Of a stretch of 64,000 nucleotides of DNA, positions 22,279-34,689 are shown one piece after another (positions within the stretch are counted from its first letter, which is position 1; every line of letters starts with the position of its first letter). The DNA is taken from assembly GCA_030762175.1 (NCBI GenBank), contig CM060833.1, positions 68,163,001-68,227,000 of the forward strand, read 5' to 3'. This stretch comes from Metallyticus violacea. Its lineage: Eukaryota; Arthropoda; Insecta; Mantodea; Metallyticidae. The notes below the pieces were generated by a model. The model had not been told where the DNA came from, did not search any database, and saw only the letters and a program-made list of their open reading frames with translations. Both the position numbers and the translations under genes were made by a program.

Positions 22279-23683
22279 CAATGAGGTTATTTGAGTTACG
22301 GGCCGCCTTATCGCGGGTGCTTACTGCTTAAAGGGAGTATGAAAACCCTATCCTATAATGTTAAATTTTTTAACTTCAGTTCCCATTTTCTCAAGGAATA
22401 TTAAAGCCAATGAAATGAAACTTTTACAGCATACATATGCACATAATTGCAATTTTTGATCTATTTTCACTACTATATCATTACTATGAAGCAAATTATA
22501 AAGTATTTTCAATTTTTTGCTTTTTTCTATTTTTCCCAATATTTTATTTTTTTACGTTGTCACACTTAGTTCCAGCTCTAGCATAATAGATTCACATCTC
22601 ACAATCAATATCATGAATAAGTGATAAGCTTTTCAAAGTAATAGTTATACAGATATTAAAAAATGAAAAGTAATGCAAAAAACTAGTTTTTCAATAATTA
22701 TAGCCAAAATGATTTTAGAAACACTAACTTTTGGAGGGAAACACCAACTAAATCCCTCCAACATTGTAAAACATAAAGGAACAATGTCATGAAAACAAAC
22801 GTTGACAATTTAGAAAATACAACTATTTCTATCATTCAACAAAAACTACAGCCTTGTAGAGCAAATAGTTCCTGAGATGTAGAATTTTTACTCAACAAAA
22901 GCTCGTGGGAGAGAGACAGAGAGATTAAACGGGGGGGGGGGGAGGGCTTCTGTAGTGACATAATTAACATTTTAATAGTTATAACCAAGGAACATAAATT
23001 AAAATTCATATCAAAATAAACTGAAATTTCCAAATGTTCAAATAGTACAAAAAACAAAACCCCCTTCCCTTTAATATTTCTATTAATGCAGCCGCCGCAG
23101 CCGGAAAAAGGGAGATAAGAATCGCTGCGCGCAAAGTTAGCATTTTTATTTCAATATTCATATTTTTACCCAAAGTATAATATTATACAGTATTTAAAAT
23201 TGATAATAATAAACAAAGTGTTATAAGAAATATTGAAAATGATGCCCCTCAGCGGCAATATATTACCGTCATCTACTTTATCAAACTTTTCTTCCGTAAG
23301 AACACGGCGGTTCGGAAACAGATATCTTGTCAATAAGAGATCCTGCCTCATGTAACTTTTAAACAAGCTGGCGGATAATTTCTCTCCCTAGAACACGATT
23401 GCCAGGATATTTTATTGCGAATTGCCTTATCACTTCTCTGCCAGAATCCATTTTCAAACATATATCGTACATGAAAACCCGTTTTTCAAGATTATACTCA
23501 TACAGTGGCATAACAATAGTACGCAATGTACTTATACACACAATGAAAGCACCGAGTAACAAACGAACGCACAACCGCTCGATGACAAAGCCTGCTCAAA
23601 CTAACTAACGTACTAAATGACATATATTATGTTTCCCAGTAGATAGCCATGCTCTGCTGACCCGTAACTCAAATAATCTCATG
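22279..23683 (-). mobile_element. TIR/TA transposon copy 2, longest (1.4 kb)
   Basis: The left end CAATGAGGTTATTTGAGTTA and the right end (reverse complement CATGAGATTATTTGAGTTAC) are inverted repeats about 20 bases long. A TA precedes the left end; the right flank reads TT, probably mutated. The HTH-like gene remnant lies on the minus strand near the right end. The other ~0.8 kb (22340-23160) has only decayed frames and a run of 12 G at 22931-22942. The length fits an almost complete element of the Tc1/mariner size class. Confidence 0.7.
23359..23511 (-). pseudogene. HTH-type transposon protein remnant (DUF4817-like)
   Basis: The minus-strand frame starting MPLYEYNLEKRVFMYD aligns by eye with the copy at 19276: FMY, CREV/GREV, KYPGNR and GRE/GRQ match in order. 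It stops after 50 residues; further similarity (PNRRVLTEEK) appears in another frame toward 23280. As in copy 1, upstream codons (MCVRLLLGAF against MCVHILLGAF) are open in the same frame, suggesting the ancestral protein may have started earlier. Confidence 0.5.
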
Positions 23684-24044
23684 TTGTTCTGGGAGTTATT
23701 TCGCACGAAATAATTCAATTATCACCGGCTCTAGTTGCATCGTTTTGAAGTTGAAAGAATCATAAAACCATTAATTTAACTTTAAACTTTGGCGCCTATA
23801 CCATAAAAAGAACTTCTGGGTGCTTAAACTTTTAAATATTTAAAAACTTAATCTAACATTTGTAATAATCAAGTGGATAACTCAATTTATAGATTGAATA
23901 CTATACATGACGGCAGCAAATTTTTGTAATCTCAGCAACATCGGCAGGGAAATAAAGTTGTACTTTTTCTCCTTATCTCCTGATAATCTTTTATTCGACT
24001 ATTGTATCAAAAGTGTCGGTCTTTTAGTAGGAGGCATGGCAGTT

Positions 24045-24156
24045 TTTTTTTTTTATTGATTTATTTATGGACGCCCTTTAACATCGCAGGCCATCAGCGT
24101 CCCATTCAACGCAGGGCGTGAAACAGCCGACAAATTTTGCTCAGAGGCCTCTCTTT
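24045..24156 (-). repeat. 5'-truncated SINE-1
   Basis: Only the 3' ~110 bases of SINE-1 are present, from GAGGCCTCTGAGCAAA to the A-rich tail; the tRNA-like head is absent. The target duplication tggcagtt (24037-24044 and 24157-24164) shows that this is a genuine truncated insertion and not a later deletion, as expected for LINE-type target-primed reverse transcription. Confidence 0.88.
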
Positions 24157-24164
24157 TGGCAGTT

Positions 24165-24698
24165 AATGAAATAGAAGAACAATGAAACTCATCTTGATAC
24201 AACGATTATTATGCATTTTAATGCCTTTTTTGGAGCGGTGCTTCTTTGCTTGCGGAATCTCAAAGTTCAGCTGTGAGCATGGTGATTTGCGTTCCATTGG
24301 TTTCAATAATAGTTTCGTAGGCATTGCTTTTAATTTTATAGGAATGCACAATAACGCTTTTCGAAAGAAGACAAGAGGTTACTTTTCATTAAAGTCAAAC
24401 TTTGAATTTGTGTTGATTTTATGCACGTTTGAATGCGTATGTCAACGCAAAGGACAATAGTAAGGACGGAAATTTTGTCGAAATATTAGCATCTTAGCAT
24501 TTTAAAATGGAGCGTTTGCAAAAATATCTTTAGTGTGGTCTGTGTTTGAGTATGACCTAAGTAACAAACGGCATCTTCTAGTGTTCAGTACATGAAATAG
24601 ACTCTGAGTTGACTCAGTACAGCGCAGAATTTAAACAAGCTTTTGTGAAGAGAATTTCTGTAGATCATTGTCGCGATCACTGTAATAGGCAACGGTTG

Positions 24699-24750
<52 letters not shown>

Positions 24751-25823
24751 GCTTGTTTATTTCCCTTTATCTTCATGAACCAACAATCTAAATTAAAATG
24801 TTTAATATTATCTCTATTATACAGCCTAAAATGTTATTCTGGAATTTTTTTCTTTGAAGTATTTATTTGGCAATCGCGATTAATCTGATAGTTTCCTGCA
24901 CGTTTTTCATTCCAAACTTATATGATTCAGCGTTTTTATTCTTTCTTTTCAATTTTATATTTTCAGTTCTATTTCATTTTGCTCCTTACTGCATTTAGTT
25001 CTTTCATGCTTCTGAGAAGCTATCTGTTTAGTGTAACTGGTTTCATAACTTCTTTGCTTTCAAAGATTAGCGCATTTCTGCGATAAACGAAACAGAGTAT
25101 ACATAATGTGCGTTGCAACATAATTCGTGTGGCGGCTAGACACTGTAGAGTGCTGTCTTGAGAGCATCAGGACTAGTGTCACATGCACAGATGTTGTATC
25201 ATCACCGGTCTGTATAATTTATGTTGTACTAACAGCTGGCCTACGCAGTTAATCGGCAACTCAGGCACAGAGTGAGAAAAAATATTTATACAAGAATTTA
25301 CAAGTACAAACAGGGCTTGACACTAAGTATCTAACGAAATGACTCATATGTTTGAATATGGAACTACAAGCATCGATACGGATTAGCCTTATAGTTACGT
25401 TGCGATGTGACGTGTGTTCATTGCCAGTCAAAAGTAAACTAATGTGATTGGCGGAGACGCAGTTACACCTCATTCTAACCTAGTCACGAATGTCATTCAG
25501 TGCACAGGTCTTTATGAAAGGGGTAAGCATTTTGAGAATTACACAGTTATGTTTTATGAACGATTATTGTACCTGTAGTTCAATTAATACTATGGAACGT
25601 ATTTTACAAAATAAATTAGGAGTATTTGTTTAAGGTAAGCTATTGAGTTTTCAGTCCTCTTGATCATTTATAAACAATTTGTAGTTTTGGGATTGTCGCC
25701 TACAACATCATAATGAAGCTTACGAGACTATTTGGAGGCGTCTATTATTCGTCCCCATTCTACTTACAAATACCTTTTTCATGTTTGTTATGCACTCTTT
25801 ATAGCACATCCGGCGTACCACAC
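24165..25823. other. No supported gene; contains an (AAT)n tract
   Basis: Holds a 50-base (TAA)n microsatellite at 24701-24750. A 92-codon frame at 24182-24460 begins with a hydrophobic run but shows no family pattern, splice signals or promoter and is treated as chance. Confidence 0.5.
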
Positions 25824-26060
25824 CAGTGGCCGAGGTCACTAAGGCATGGATTCGTGAGTGGGGGTTTGCTGTTCGAATTCCGCCTGAACCATCCTCCCCG
25901 ACTGTTTTTTTTCCTCCAGATTTTACACACTAGTAAACGCCAGGGAGTACCCTAAATTTAGGCCTGGAACGCTTCCTTCCTGAAAAAAAATCCTTTCCTA
26001 ATTTATCATTTCATCTCACGGCCATCAGTGTTCGCCGCCTGTTACACCGGGACTTAAACA
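25824..26060 (+). repeat. SINE-2 copy
   Basis: Head CAGTGGCCGAGGTCACTAAGG, box-B-like GTTCGAATTCC at about 25872, then the shared SINE-2 body (GCCAGGGAGTACCCTAAA, GGCCTGGAACGCTTCCTTCC, ATTTCATCTCA) and a 3' end GGGACTTAAACA. The body lacks about 20 bases near CCTCAGTCCTCATAAATGG. No clear target duplication was seen. Confidence 0.85.
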
Positions 26061-26318
26061 TAAAAAGAAACCGGCATTTTAAATTTATATTAAAAGTCAT
26101 ACGAAAACAACGAGTGAAATCTTCACAAGATTTTCTTATGAAAGTAGAACTGAATCGATTTGGACATGTGAAAAGGTTGTTATGATAAACTTTATTAAAA
26201 TAAACGACGCTCATGATATAGTTTTCTACAAAGTTTTCAAGTTGACACTTATTGAATGGCTTTAAAGTATTTTTTTAACAGGACGGACTCAGCTGCATAT
26301 AGAAATAAACAGTTATTA

Positions 26319-27540
26319 CTAGGGGTGTTCTAAAAGTTCTGGAGTTGACTCACAGATATCGTGAAGATATATATCCAAATTACCATAATGGTTAAATACC
26401 ATTCTTTAGATGGCGCGCTGTAAAGTTTTAGACACGTAAGTGTAGTCACCTGTTTGTGACGATCGTGTAAACAAACTAGTGTTGATGTTATCTAAATGGA
26501 TAAAACTGAAATACGAGCTGTGATAAAGTACTTCATTTTGAAGGGTTTAACCCCAACAAAAATGCAAAAGGAGTTAGATTTCACATTAAATCTAACTTTC
26601 GTTTTCGACGGTTAAAAAGTGGGCTGCTAAATTTAAGCGTTTTCGCACATCTATTCAAGCTGATGAGCGCTCAGGGCGTCCAAAAACTGAGGAGTTTGTA
26701 ATAAAATTCATGATGCCTTACTCAATGATCGCCGATTGAAGGTACGCGGATTGGTTGATATTGCAAAGACCTTGATAGGCCATGTCTATTACTTTTTACA
26801 CAGGTATGAGAAAACATTCCGCTCATGAGTGCCGCGTTTGTTAACTATGGACCAAAAACGCATTCGAATGAACATTTCGCAAGAGTGTTTAGACTTGTTT
26901 AAACGCAATTGCAGCGAGTTTCTCCGACGTTTCGTAGTACGAAACATGAATTCATCACTATACGCCAGAGACGAAGGAACAGTTCAAGTATACCTAAGAA
27001 AGCAAAAAGCGATTCCATCTGCAGGTAAAGTCATGACTACAGTTTTATGCAATTCTCGTGGTGTGGTGCTACCTCCAGAAGGGCATAGCCATCACCAGGG
27101 AGTATTACTCTTCACTACTGGACAAACTGAAGGATGCTATGCAGGCTAAACGTTCACACCTTGCGAAAAAGAAAGTAATCTTTCATCACGATAAGGTGCC
27201 TTTACACACGTCTGGAATTGTTGCTGCAAAATAGCATGACCTTCGCTCCCAATACTTCCGCATCCACCATTTTCGCTGGATTTGGCTCCCAGCGATTACT
27301 TTTTGTTCGCAAACCTAAAGAAATGGCCGGGTGGACGAAGATTCATATCAAATGATGAAGCTGAAACTGAGACCGAAGTTTACTTTTCACAGTTGAACAA
27401 ACCTTATTTTACCGAGGGAATTAAAAAGTTAGAAAATCGTTGGACTAAACGTATTGATTTATCAGATGGCTACGTTGAAAAAATATCCTAAATCACATGT
27501 TTTCTTGGTCAGTACCAGAGCTTTTAGAACGCCCCTCGAA
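26319..27540 (+). mobile_element. mariner-type transposon, inactive
   Basis: The terminal inverted repeats are AGGGGTGTTCTAAAAGTTCT at the left (26321) and the reverse complement GAGGGGCGTTCTAAAAGCTCT at the right. TA dinucleotides lie at 26317-26318 and 27541-27542. The length of about 1.22 kb is close to an intact mariner (about 1.3 kb). The single transposase frame inside is broken in several places. Confidence 0.9.
26496..27491 (+). pseudogene. mariner transposase pseudogene
   Basis: It begins MDKTEIRAVIKYFILKGLTP, the N-terminal helix-turn-helix of mariner transposases, and ends near the right inverted repeat with KLENRWTKRI. The catalytic D,D34D triad can be located in shifting frames. 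The first site (26935-26955) reads YET*IHHYTPE, with the Asp replaced by Tyr and the Trp codon a stop. The second reads FHHDK and the third PPFSLDLAPSDYFLF, both with Asp retained. At least three frameshifts and several stops disable it. Cut-and-paste transposition was the ancestral activity. Confidence 0.92.
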
Positions 27541-27542
27541 TA

Positions 27543-28225
27543 CTCGTAAAACATGTACTTCTTTTCGCACTGGTCTTCAAGAGATTACACTTCACCCGTA
27601 AGCAGATGTACTACGTCAATGAAAGTGATGCTACAACTGTTGTAAAGAGATGCACCACGCTGCGTTTAAATGTCAGCCTCCGAACGCAGGAGATATTTGC
27701 TAATAACACGCGGTTTGCCCAATCGACTCTCCTTAATTTTCGCATAGACTAACCATGAAGGGGGTCAAATCCTGCATCGCCAATGAAATGTATACTGAAG
27801 GAAAGGCATAAAATTGTGTTACACGTTTCGTCAGTCGGGCGTGCCCAGTCACACGTGACCTCGTCAACACGTGACATTGCTCAATTCCCCTTGCAACTGA
27901 TGTCAGGAAGTCGCTCTTCAAGGTCCAACCTAGAGGATTTGCACTATCTGAATGTACAGTTATATACTCTTCTGAACAGGGAATGCAGGCAGACATTATG
28001 TTAGGAACAAACCGTTGTGGAACCTTGCAACCAAACGTGCCTTTATCATCGGAACACTTAATTTGTCTGGTGATTAAAACTGTTCATTATAGACCGCATT
28101 GTCACCAGCTCGAACACTGCAGTTTTTGTGTAGATATATTCGAAAAGAAAGGATTTCTTCAGCAGCGAATCAAAATCCTTGTTCCCTTGACAATAAAATT
28201 AAAGTTTAAAAACATTTTTTTTCAT
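27543..28225. other. No recognised gene
   Basis: Slightly higher GC than its surroundings (27640-28130) with overlapping short frames on both strands, but no family motif, splice context or repeat ends were identified. It might be old transposon DNA. Confidence 0.4.
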
Positions 28226-28484
28226 TAGTGTTTAACGCCCGTTTTTACTACTGAGGCACCACTGGCGGTGATACTGATGATACATGAGATGAAATTATGT
28301 ATTGGTATTTTTTTAGGAAGGAAACGTTCCAGGCCTAAGTTTAGGGTATCTCCCCGGCATTTGCCATTTATGAGGACTGAGGAAAACCTGGAAAAACCTC
28401 AGTCAGGGAGGACGGTCCTGGTGGGATTCAAACCCCAGACCTTCCGTCCACGAGTCCGCGATAATGACCTCGGAAACCGTCACT
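28226..28484 (-). repeat. SINE-2 copy
   Basis: A continuous minus-strand SINE-2: head near 28484 (GGTTTCCGAGGTCATTATCG), box-B-like GGTTTGAATCCC, then the family body and the terminal TTAAACACTA at 28226-28236. It is the cleanest uninterrupted copy of the family here and a good guide to its ~255-base length. Confidence 0.88.
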
Positions 28485-29118
28485 GTTTCGAATTAAATAG
28501 AAGCATAAATATATTTATAGTGTTTTAGGATACTGGAGTCTAAGTTTGAAAAGAACCATAATACACCGCATATCTATTTTGAGTGTTTGAGTCAAATAAC
28601 CCAATCAATGCAACGTTTTCGAATTTTGAGAAGATTGCTACATATATAAGGGGGTATATACGTAAAAGATTAGATTTTTATTGCCAACTAAAAGCATTAT
28701 TTGCAAAATAGTTAACAATTTAAAAATAAGAATTTCTCATATTTAAAGTCTTTTTAAAATAAGAATTAATTTTATCACAGAGGTTTTGATTTAAAATTTG
28801 ATAAACATATGTACGAGTATATAATAAAAAGGGGTTATGTACTCCATCCGGAAGATCGTGTTAGCCGTTTACTAATTTATATGGCAGGTGTCTGTAGTAT
28901 GAACTATATATGCACTGGGTGATAACACGCAATATGAGCTCCAGTGCAATGCTTGATCTGCATGCAAACATAGCCTATTATATACACTGCCTTGCGTTCA
29001 ACAGACTATTAAGATCGTACCAATGCAAGAGATTCTTGGTCTTCTTAGTGAAAGAATGATGCTTCTCTTGTTGAAGTGCGAACACTAACAGCAGAATCTT
29101 AATGCAAAGAGCAGGTGA
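28485..29118. other. No recognised feature
   Basis: AT-rich sequence with short frames only. Confidence 0.5.
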
Positions 29119-29120
29119 TA

Positions 29121-29727
29121 CAGTGATGTTATTTGAGATATTGCGAATTGGCAGAGCGCAACTGCGTACTGGAGGAAGCAAGTTGTCAAGATGTATAATG
29201 CACGTGCATGTAGCAGCTTTTACTTAGTTTGAGGGAGGCTTTGTCAGCAAGTGGTTATGCGTTCGTATGCTTCTCGGTGCTTTCATTGCGTGTAAATTGT
29301 GTGCTAATTGTTCTTCGTTATGTCACCACAGAAATATAGTCCTGAACAAGGTTTTTTTTTATGAACTATACTACGTGAAAACGAGTTTTTGAAGAGTGTT
29401 CCAGGTAGAGATTTCGACAGACAGAATCTCTCAAAGATAGGAAACGTGTTCCGAACCGTCGTATTCTTACGGATGAAAAGCTAGCTGAAATACAGAAATA
29501 CTTATGCTGATCCCAACAATGTATTGCCGCTGAGGAGCATCATTTTCAAAATCTTAAAACAGGGGTTAGTACTTATTATAATTTTTAAATACAACATCGT
29601 TTTATGCTTTCAGTAAAAATATAAGTAATAACGCGCAGCGACAGTATCACCATTTTTCTGGTTGCGGAGTCTGCAGAGAGAGGTAAGCAACCACATTTAG
29701 GTGACCCGTAACTCAAATAATCTCAAG
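29121..29727 (+). mobile_element. TIR/TA transposon copy 3 (607 bp)
   Basis: The left end CAGTGATGTTATTTGAGATA and the right end (reverse complement CTTGAGATTATTTGAGTTAC) are flanked by TA on both sides. The interior matches copy 1 (TTTGAGGGAGGCTTTGTCAG, CTCGGTGCTTTCATTG, CAATGTATTGCCGCTGAGG). The HTH frame (from MSPQKYSPEQ at about 29321) hits a stop within 20 codons and lost about 70 bases, so this is the most degraded of the three. Confidence 0.68.
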
Positions 29728-29729
29728 TA

Positions 29730-31035
29730 CAATTCGAACTTTTAATAAATTCCTACCAATCAGGTGATCGCAGGCAATAAAAGGCGTCTTGATCCTCAAA
29801 ACTACATTATGTGTTCCATTAATTCTTTCAGTCCGTTTGCAAGGTTCGTAAACTTGTTTCTGAACATTTTCTCTATTCGTTGCTTCGGAAGCTGTTAACA
29901 CTTTTCGTTCGAACTACGTGTTATTTTATAAGTCGGAGGGAGAAAAAGAGCTAAACTCAAGAAGATGAACAGGAATGTCGTGAAAGTGAAAATGTATGGG
30001 AGAAGGAGAAAGATTACAAAACGCGATGGGAGACAATGAAGTGGCACACCGGAGGGGCTGGTTTATGCTGGCCTCCTTCTGGCTTTCCCAACTTCACTTT
30101 CCTCGCGTGATTTCTCCTGGCTTAACGTCGTCTTGTCAGCTTACTGGAGCGCTTCAGCCACCAGTGTAGCAGTTCAATTGTTTCCTCCGAATGTCCCAGT
30201 CTCTGACCTTCAGTTAATATGTAGTATGTAGATCTGATATAAAAACAAAATCTGTGCAAGAACATTCGCTGGGTTTCAGTAGTTAATGAATAGCATGTTC
30301 CCATGAAGACGATTTAGTATATATATATGTATATCTTATTATAACGTACGTTTCTGCAAGAAAGTAAGAGCATCTCCAAGGCATTTGAATGAACTGCAGA
30401 GGTTACTTTCTTCACTAAAGGAAAAGCAAACAACAAACACACTGATTGTAGTTGCTTTTGCAGCAATCTAAAAGAGAGTTTAGATAAAGTCTACATGTAC
30501 ATGTTTAGGCATATTAACGGTGCATCAAGTATTCCTTGTTTGTAATGAAATATACGATTTTATATTATGATTTCTATCTGTGTTTGATAAGAAAAATTAT
30601 TTTGAAGAGACGCATTCATTCTGAAAGTACCATGGGCGCTCACTTTCGGCTATTGTGGAATATATTAAGCTCAAGTCAAACTAACATAAAACAGCACACG
30701 GTGGAGTACATCATTTTTAAAAATATAAAAAAAATAATAATTTTACTTAAGGGATCAAGCTTAATTAAGTTGTCAGTTACAAATAAATGCGTTACCATAA
30801 ATTCAACTCACTTCAAGCCGGGGAAAAAAAAAAAAACATAATAAATAATAGTTACAGGTACTTAGATGTAGATTTTTTTTTTTGTAATCGATGTACCTGT
30901 TTCTGGGTTATTTCTGTGCTTAATAATGATATTTGTGGTTATATTTTCATGTCATTCTCTACAAACTAGTGCGGTACAAAAACACAATGTAACAGAGGAG
31001 GATGTTTCGGTACTTCAGCCTTGCTCAAGAGCAGG
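29730..31035. other. No recognised gene
   Basis: Low-complexity AT-rich tracts with poly-A and poly-T runs near 30826 and 30870. Short frames only. Confidence 0.5.
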
Positions 31036-31039
31036 ACGT

Positions 31040-31472
31040 TTGCATCTACCTTCTGGAAGGAAAGGGTGAGGTGAGGGAAACACCGGGCAGTGAGGCACGG
31101 ACATGCACGGAATCCCTAGCATTGCTTTCAAATATAAGATCCCGACACGTGGAACCCATCTTCAAGGAGTTCGAACCTTCAGAATGACATCTTCCATGCT
31201 AGATGCAGGGAAAGAATTCCAAAGCGCAAGCCACCGTCACACCGCGGCGGGGTATCTCACCTGGAATTTTGACCTTGTAAAGAATCAATGGAATGTAATA
31301 CTGTGAAATAGGAGAGCGGAAAATTCCTGGAAAGGAAAGGTCCATCCTAGCATTCCCTAAGCGACCAGGGGCAACACGAAAACGTCAGAATGGCAGATCC
31401 CAAGAGATTTGAATCCCGTTCCTTCGAATGCGAGTCCCAAGCGTTACTGCTTGAGCCATCCCGCTTGATAAT
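31040..31472 (-). repeat. SINE-3 copy
   Basis: The head lies at the right end on the minus strand: GGGATGGCTCAAGCAGTAAC (box A) and GGGATTCAAATCTC (box B, about 31402-31415). The downstream body shares GAATTTTCCGCTCT, TTGCGCTT and related pieces with the plus-strand copy at 46067. The left boundary is approximate. The plus-strand frames at 31002-31306 fall inside the repeat and are not taken as genes. Confidence 0.65.
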
Positions 31473-31474
31473 TC

Positions 31475-31709
31475 AGAGTTTATGCATAAGTATTCGAATA
31501 GACAGGTCCTTATACCCCATGCCAAACTTTCCCCATTGATCTTATTGCTATTTAGTAAAAGATGAAGGGTCCATGCATTTGAAAGTTGTTTTTCTCCTCG
31601 GTTTCCATCATATCATTTGGGATATGAATCTAGGCTTAGAGTATTCCTTCTTCAGCCGACTCTAAGGATTCGATCAAGTCAACTAAAGTACATTGTAGCA
31701 TAATTTTCT

Positions 31710-31741
<32 letters not shown>

Positions 31742-33066
31742 GGTGAAACCCCCGATAACTTTCTGTAACACTTAACCACCACGTTAACGCTTATCGCTGA
31801 AGCTCATTCATTATTCCCATAAAGGCATGCAAAAGTATTTCATCTTCAAATGCAGCACTCTCATAGTTTATTTCTTTAGCATTTCCGTACTACAATAGAA
31901 CAGTTTCAGTTTTTGTAGAGCTAGCATTCTTCAAAGCCCTCGAGACACCTAGTTTCACAAAACAATCGTTTTTTCACCTATATTCAATTTTTATACTTTA
32001 CAATGAGTACCATTGTGTGTGAAATGCTTATCAGACGATTCACCAGACCCTTGACAACTGTGAGATCGCTTCGTAGTTTGAATACATGCTGCATAACGAT
32101 GAATTCTTGAGGGAAAGTTCACACTATCACTGTCCTGACTATTTCTTTTTCGATCACTGTTACCTAATGCACACCAGTCGGAGAAGAAACTAAATGCTTC
32201 CGAATTTTCCTTTATGACACTTCTACCACGATGAATTCATAATACGAAAATGGCTGCAGAAAGTGAAACTTTTTATTTGTACAACCTGTAAGCGGCAACT
32301 TAAGCGTGACAGGAGTAAAATAATTTAAATCCTTGATTTTACAGTTATGGCTCATTGGATCATATAACTGTATTACAGCAGTCACAATATCGCTCGCAGT
32401 AAGCCCAAAGATCTCAGCTGGAGTTGAGTCGTTAGATCTTTGCAGTTAGCAACAATTGTAGGTTTATCTGATACATGATAAACACAGTAAACTTGAGACT
32501 TGTAATGCGTGTAAAAATATTGTTTTGATACCATTCAGTCATCAGCTTTACATACACTAATCTTAGGTCACTTTGGAGAACAGCGAAACAACTAAATATG
32601 GAAACTTTTCATGTCGTTTCGTTAGGCAAGTTAAAGGTTTTTAAAAATACCCGACCTCTCAGCAGAATAAATATATACAAGACTGCAATTAGGATGTGTT
32701 TACAGAGTTCTTTGCCGAATAAGCCTATCGAGATTTCTATTCATGTTGTGCATGTGTCTTCGTCTGCAAGGGTCAACAAATTTAAAGAAATCTTTAGGCA
32801 AACGTACTAGTAAATAAAGCCCAATAATAAATTTGCTATTTCTTCGGCATTTTCCATATTTTACAATATTATGTTACTTGTTTATTGTATTTTTATTCGA
32901 AAACTGCTTTACATCATAAGTAAATTATTTTCCCCCATACTGTGTTTAATTATCACATTATGAACTACTCCTAAGAGGTGGAGGTTCTCTCGTTTGAGAT
33001 CCTTGAAGACATTTTTATAAGTTAAAATTATAATAAAAAGCTTCTCGTTCTACTTCAGGCTGCAAG

Positions 33067-33144
<78 letters not shown>

Positions 33145-33955
33145 TTTACGTTCTTCCAATTCTTATCTCAGTTAAAATCTTATTATTAAAGTAATATTTT
33201 TGATAGTTTAATATATTTACATTAAATAGATATTAAGTATGTAGCTTCTTACTCTTCTGTTGCACATATAACAACAACAACAACAACAACAACAATAATA
33301 ATAATAATAATAATAATAATATCCTCATCATTATCAGCTTGTATCTCTACTGCTTGATTGATGACTTGTACGTTACATTTTCTCATTCTTTTTTTGTTAG
33401 TCTTCGGACAGAAGTTCTTTTACCTTTTCGTTCATCATATTTATACTTATTTCTAGTTGCTTGGTTTCTTATTTTATATGTCTTTTATTACTCCCATTAT
33501 GACGCTTAAGACTACATACTTCTAGTCTACCTTCCCCTTTCTTTCATTGGGCAGGCATCCCTTCCACAGTTGTAATCACACATATTTTACAAAATTTAAT
33601 TATATCTTCTTTCTATTACATTTCACGATAAAGGAAAATTGTATGTTGCAGCCTTCCAATTACTTTCAGTGTTTCTTTTTGTTTAATTTCTGACTAAATA
33701 ATATGGTACATAAAAGCAGAAGAATTACTACTTGTAGTTCATTCTTATATATTTTAAGTAGGTAAATATTTTAAATATTTCCATTAATAATCCAGATTAT
33801 TGATTAATTTTTATAAATAACCATTATAGTTAAATTTTCATCTAAGTATTTAACGATTAGTATTTTATTATTTTTTTCTGTTTTGGTTTTTGGTATATTT
33901 GGCTTTTAATGCAGCCGGTTTTCTTTTATCTAACATTATCTTCTTTTAATTCCTA
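31475..33955. other. Unannotated AT-rich DNA with microsatellites
   Basis: Includes a poly-T run at 31711-31741, a (TTA)n tract of about 77 bases at 33066-33142, and a compound (AAC)n(AAT)n at 33270-33321. No coding segment with splice signals or a known family was recognised. Confidence 0.6.
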
Positions 33956-33959
33956 ACAT

Positions 33960-34265
33960 ATGTCTATGCAGGCTGTTACCGGAGACTTCAACGCACGTAT
34001 AGAAAATGCAGCTGTTGACTATATTTGGAGAATAATAAATAAGAGGCGTAAAAACAATGTTTGCATTCTAAGCAAACGGAACAACCAGAATGCGTTCTGT
34101 ATTTCATTTACGCATGAGCTGTCAGTTGTTCCATTGCTCAAGTATAGTAAAAAGAATAGAAAAGTAGAAAAAACTATGATTTCAGACATAAATGATTATG
34201 CAAGCGTTCCTGCAAGGTTGCATTTTAGAAAAGCACGATTAGTTGTGGCTTCCATAAGTTGGTGA
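33960..34265 (+). pseudogene. Possible fragment of a LINE endonuclease
   Basis: A 101-codon frame whose eighth residue begins GDFNARIE, matching the GDFN-A-R-x motif near the end of the endonuclease/exonuclease/phosphatase domain of APE-type non-LTR retrotransposons. The residues that follow do not clearly match a LINE and no reverse transcriptase lies nearby. The motif is short, so coincidence is a real possibility. Confidence 0.2.
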
Positions 34266-34432
34266 AACTTGTAGGGACAGAAAAAGAACGGGGTTAAGGG
34301 GTGTAGCAAAGGTCTTAGAAATACTGAGTATTTCTTAAAGATTTACTAATATTTTTTTATAATTCAGGTTACTCCAATAGTTTTAGCGTTTGAAGAAATA
34401 ACAGCAACAGTAGCAGAAGCAGAAGCAACAAC

Positions 34433-34471
<39 letters not shown>

Positions 34472-34484
34472 CATCATCATCATA
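34433..34484. repeat. (AAT)n(CAT)n microsatellite
   Basis: About 13 TAA units followed by a short ATC run, preceded by CAG/AAGCAG-like triplets. The minus-strand Tyr/Cys-rich open frame across it is a low-complexity artefact. Confidence 0.9.
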
Positions 34485-34689
34485 ATACATTATCTGATCG
34501 ACGCAATAGAAGTAAAATATGACACCCAGAAAACCGCAAGATCTTTTTATGGAAACATACTGCATAGCAAAATACATAATTGCCTGCTTAACAAAAAATT
34601 TAAGGTATACATTTTTAAATCCACACTACAATGTCTAATTTATAGTTAAACACTCTTTATATGCTAAAATAATTTATTTTATAACATGC

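Noticed and set aside
24182..24460. 92-codon frame with a hydrophobic start
   Set aside because: No cleavage-site pattern, homology, promoter or splice signal; the length is within chance for AT-rich DNA.
33066..33142. CRISPR-like regular repeat
   Set aside because: It is a simple (TTA)n microsatellite without spacers; the genome is eukaryotic.
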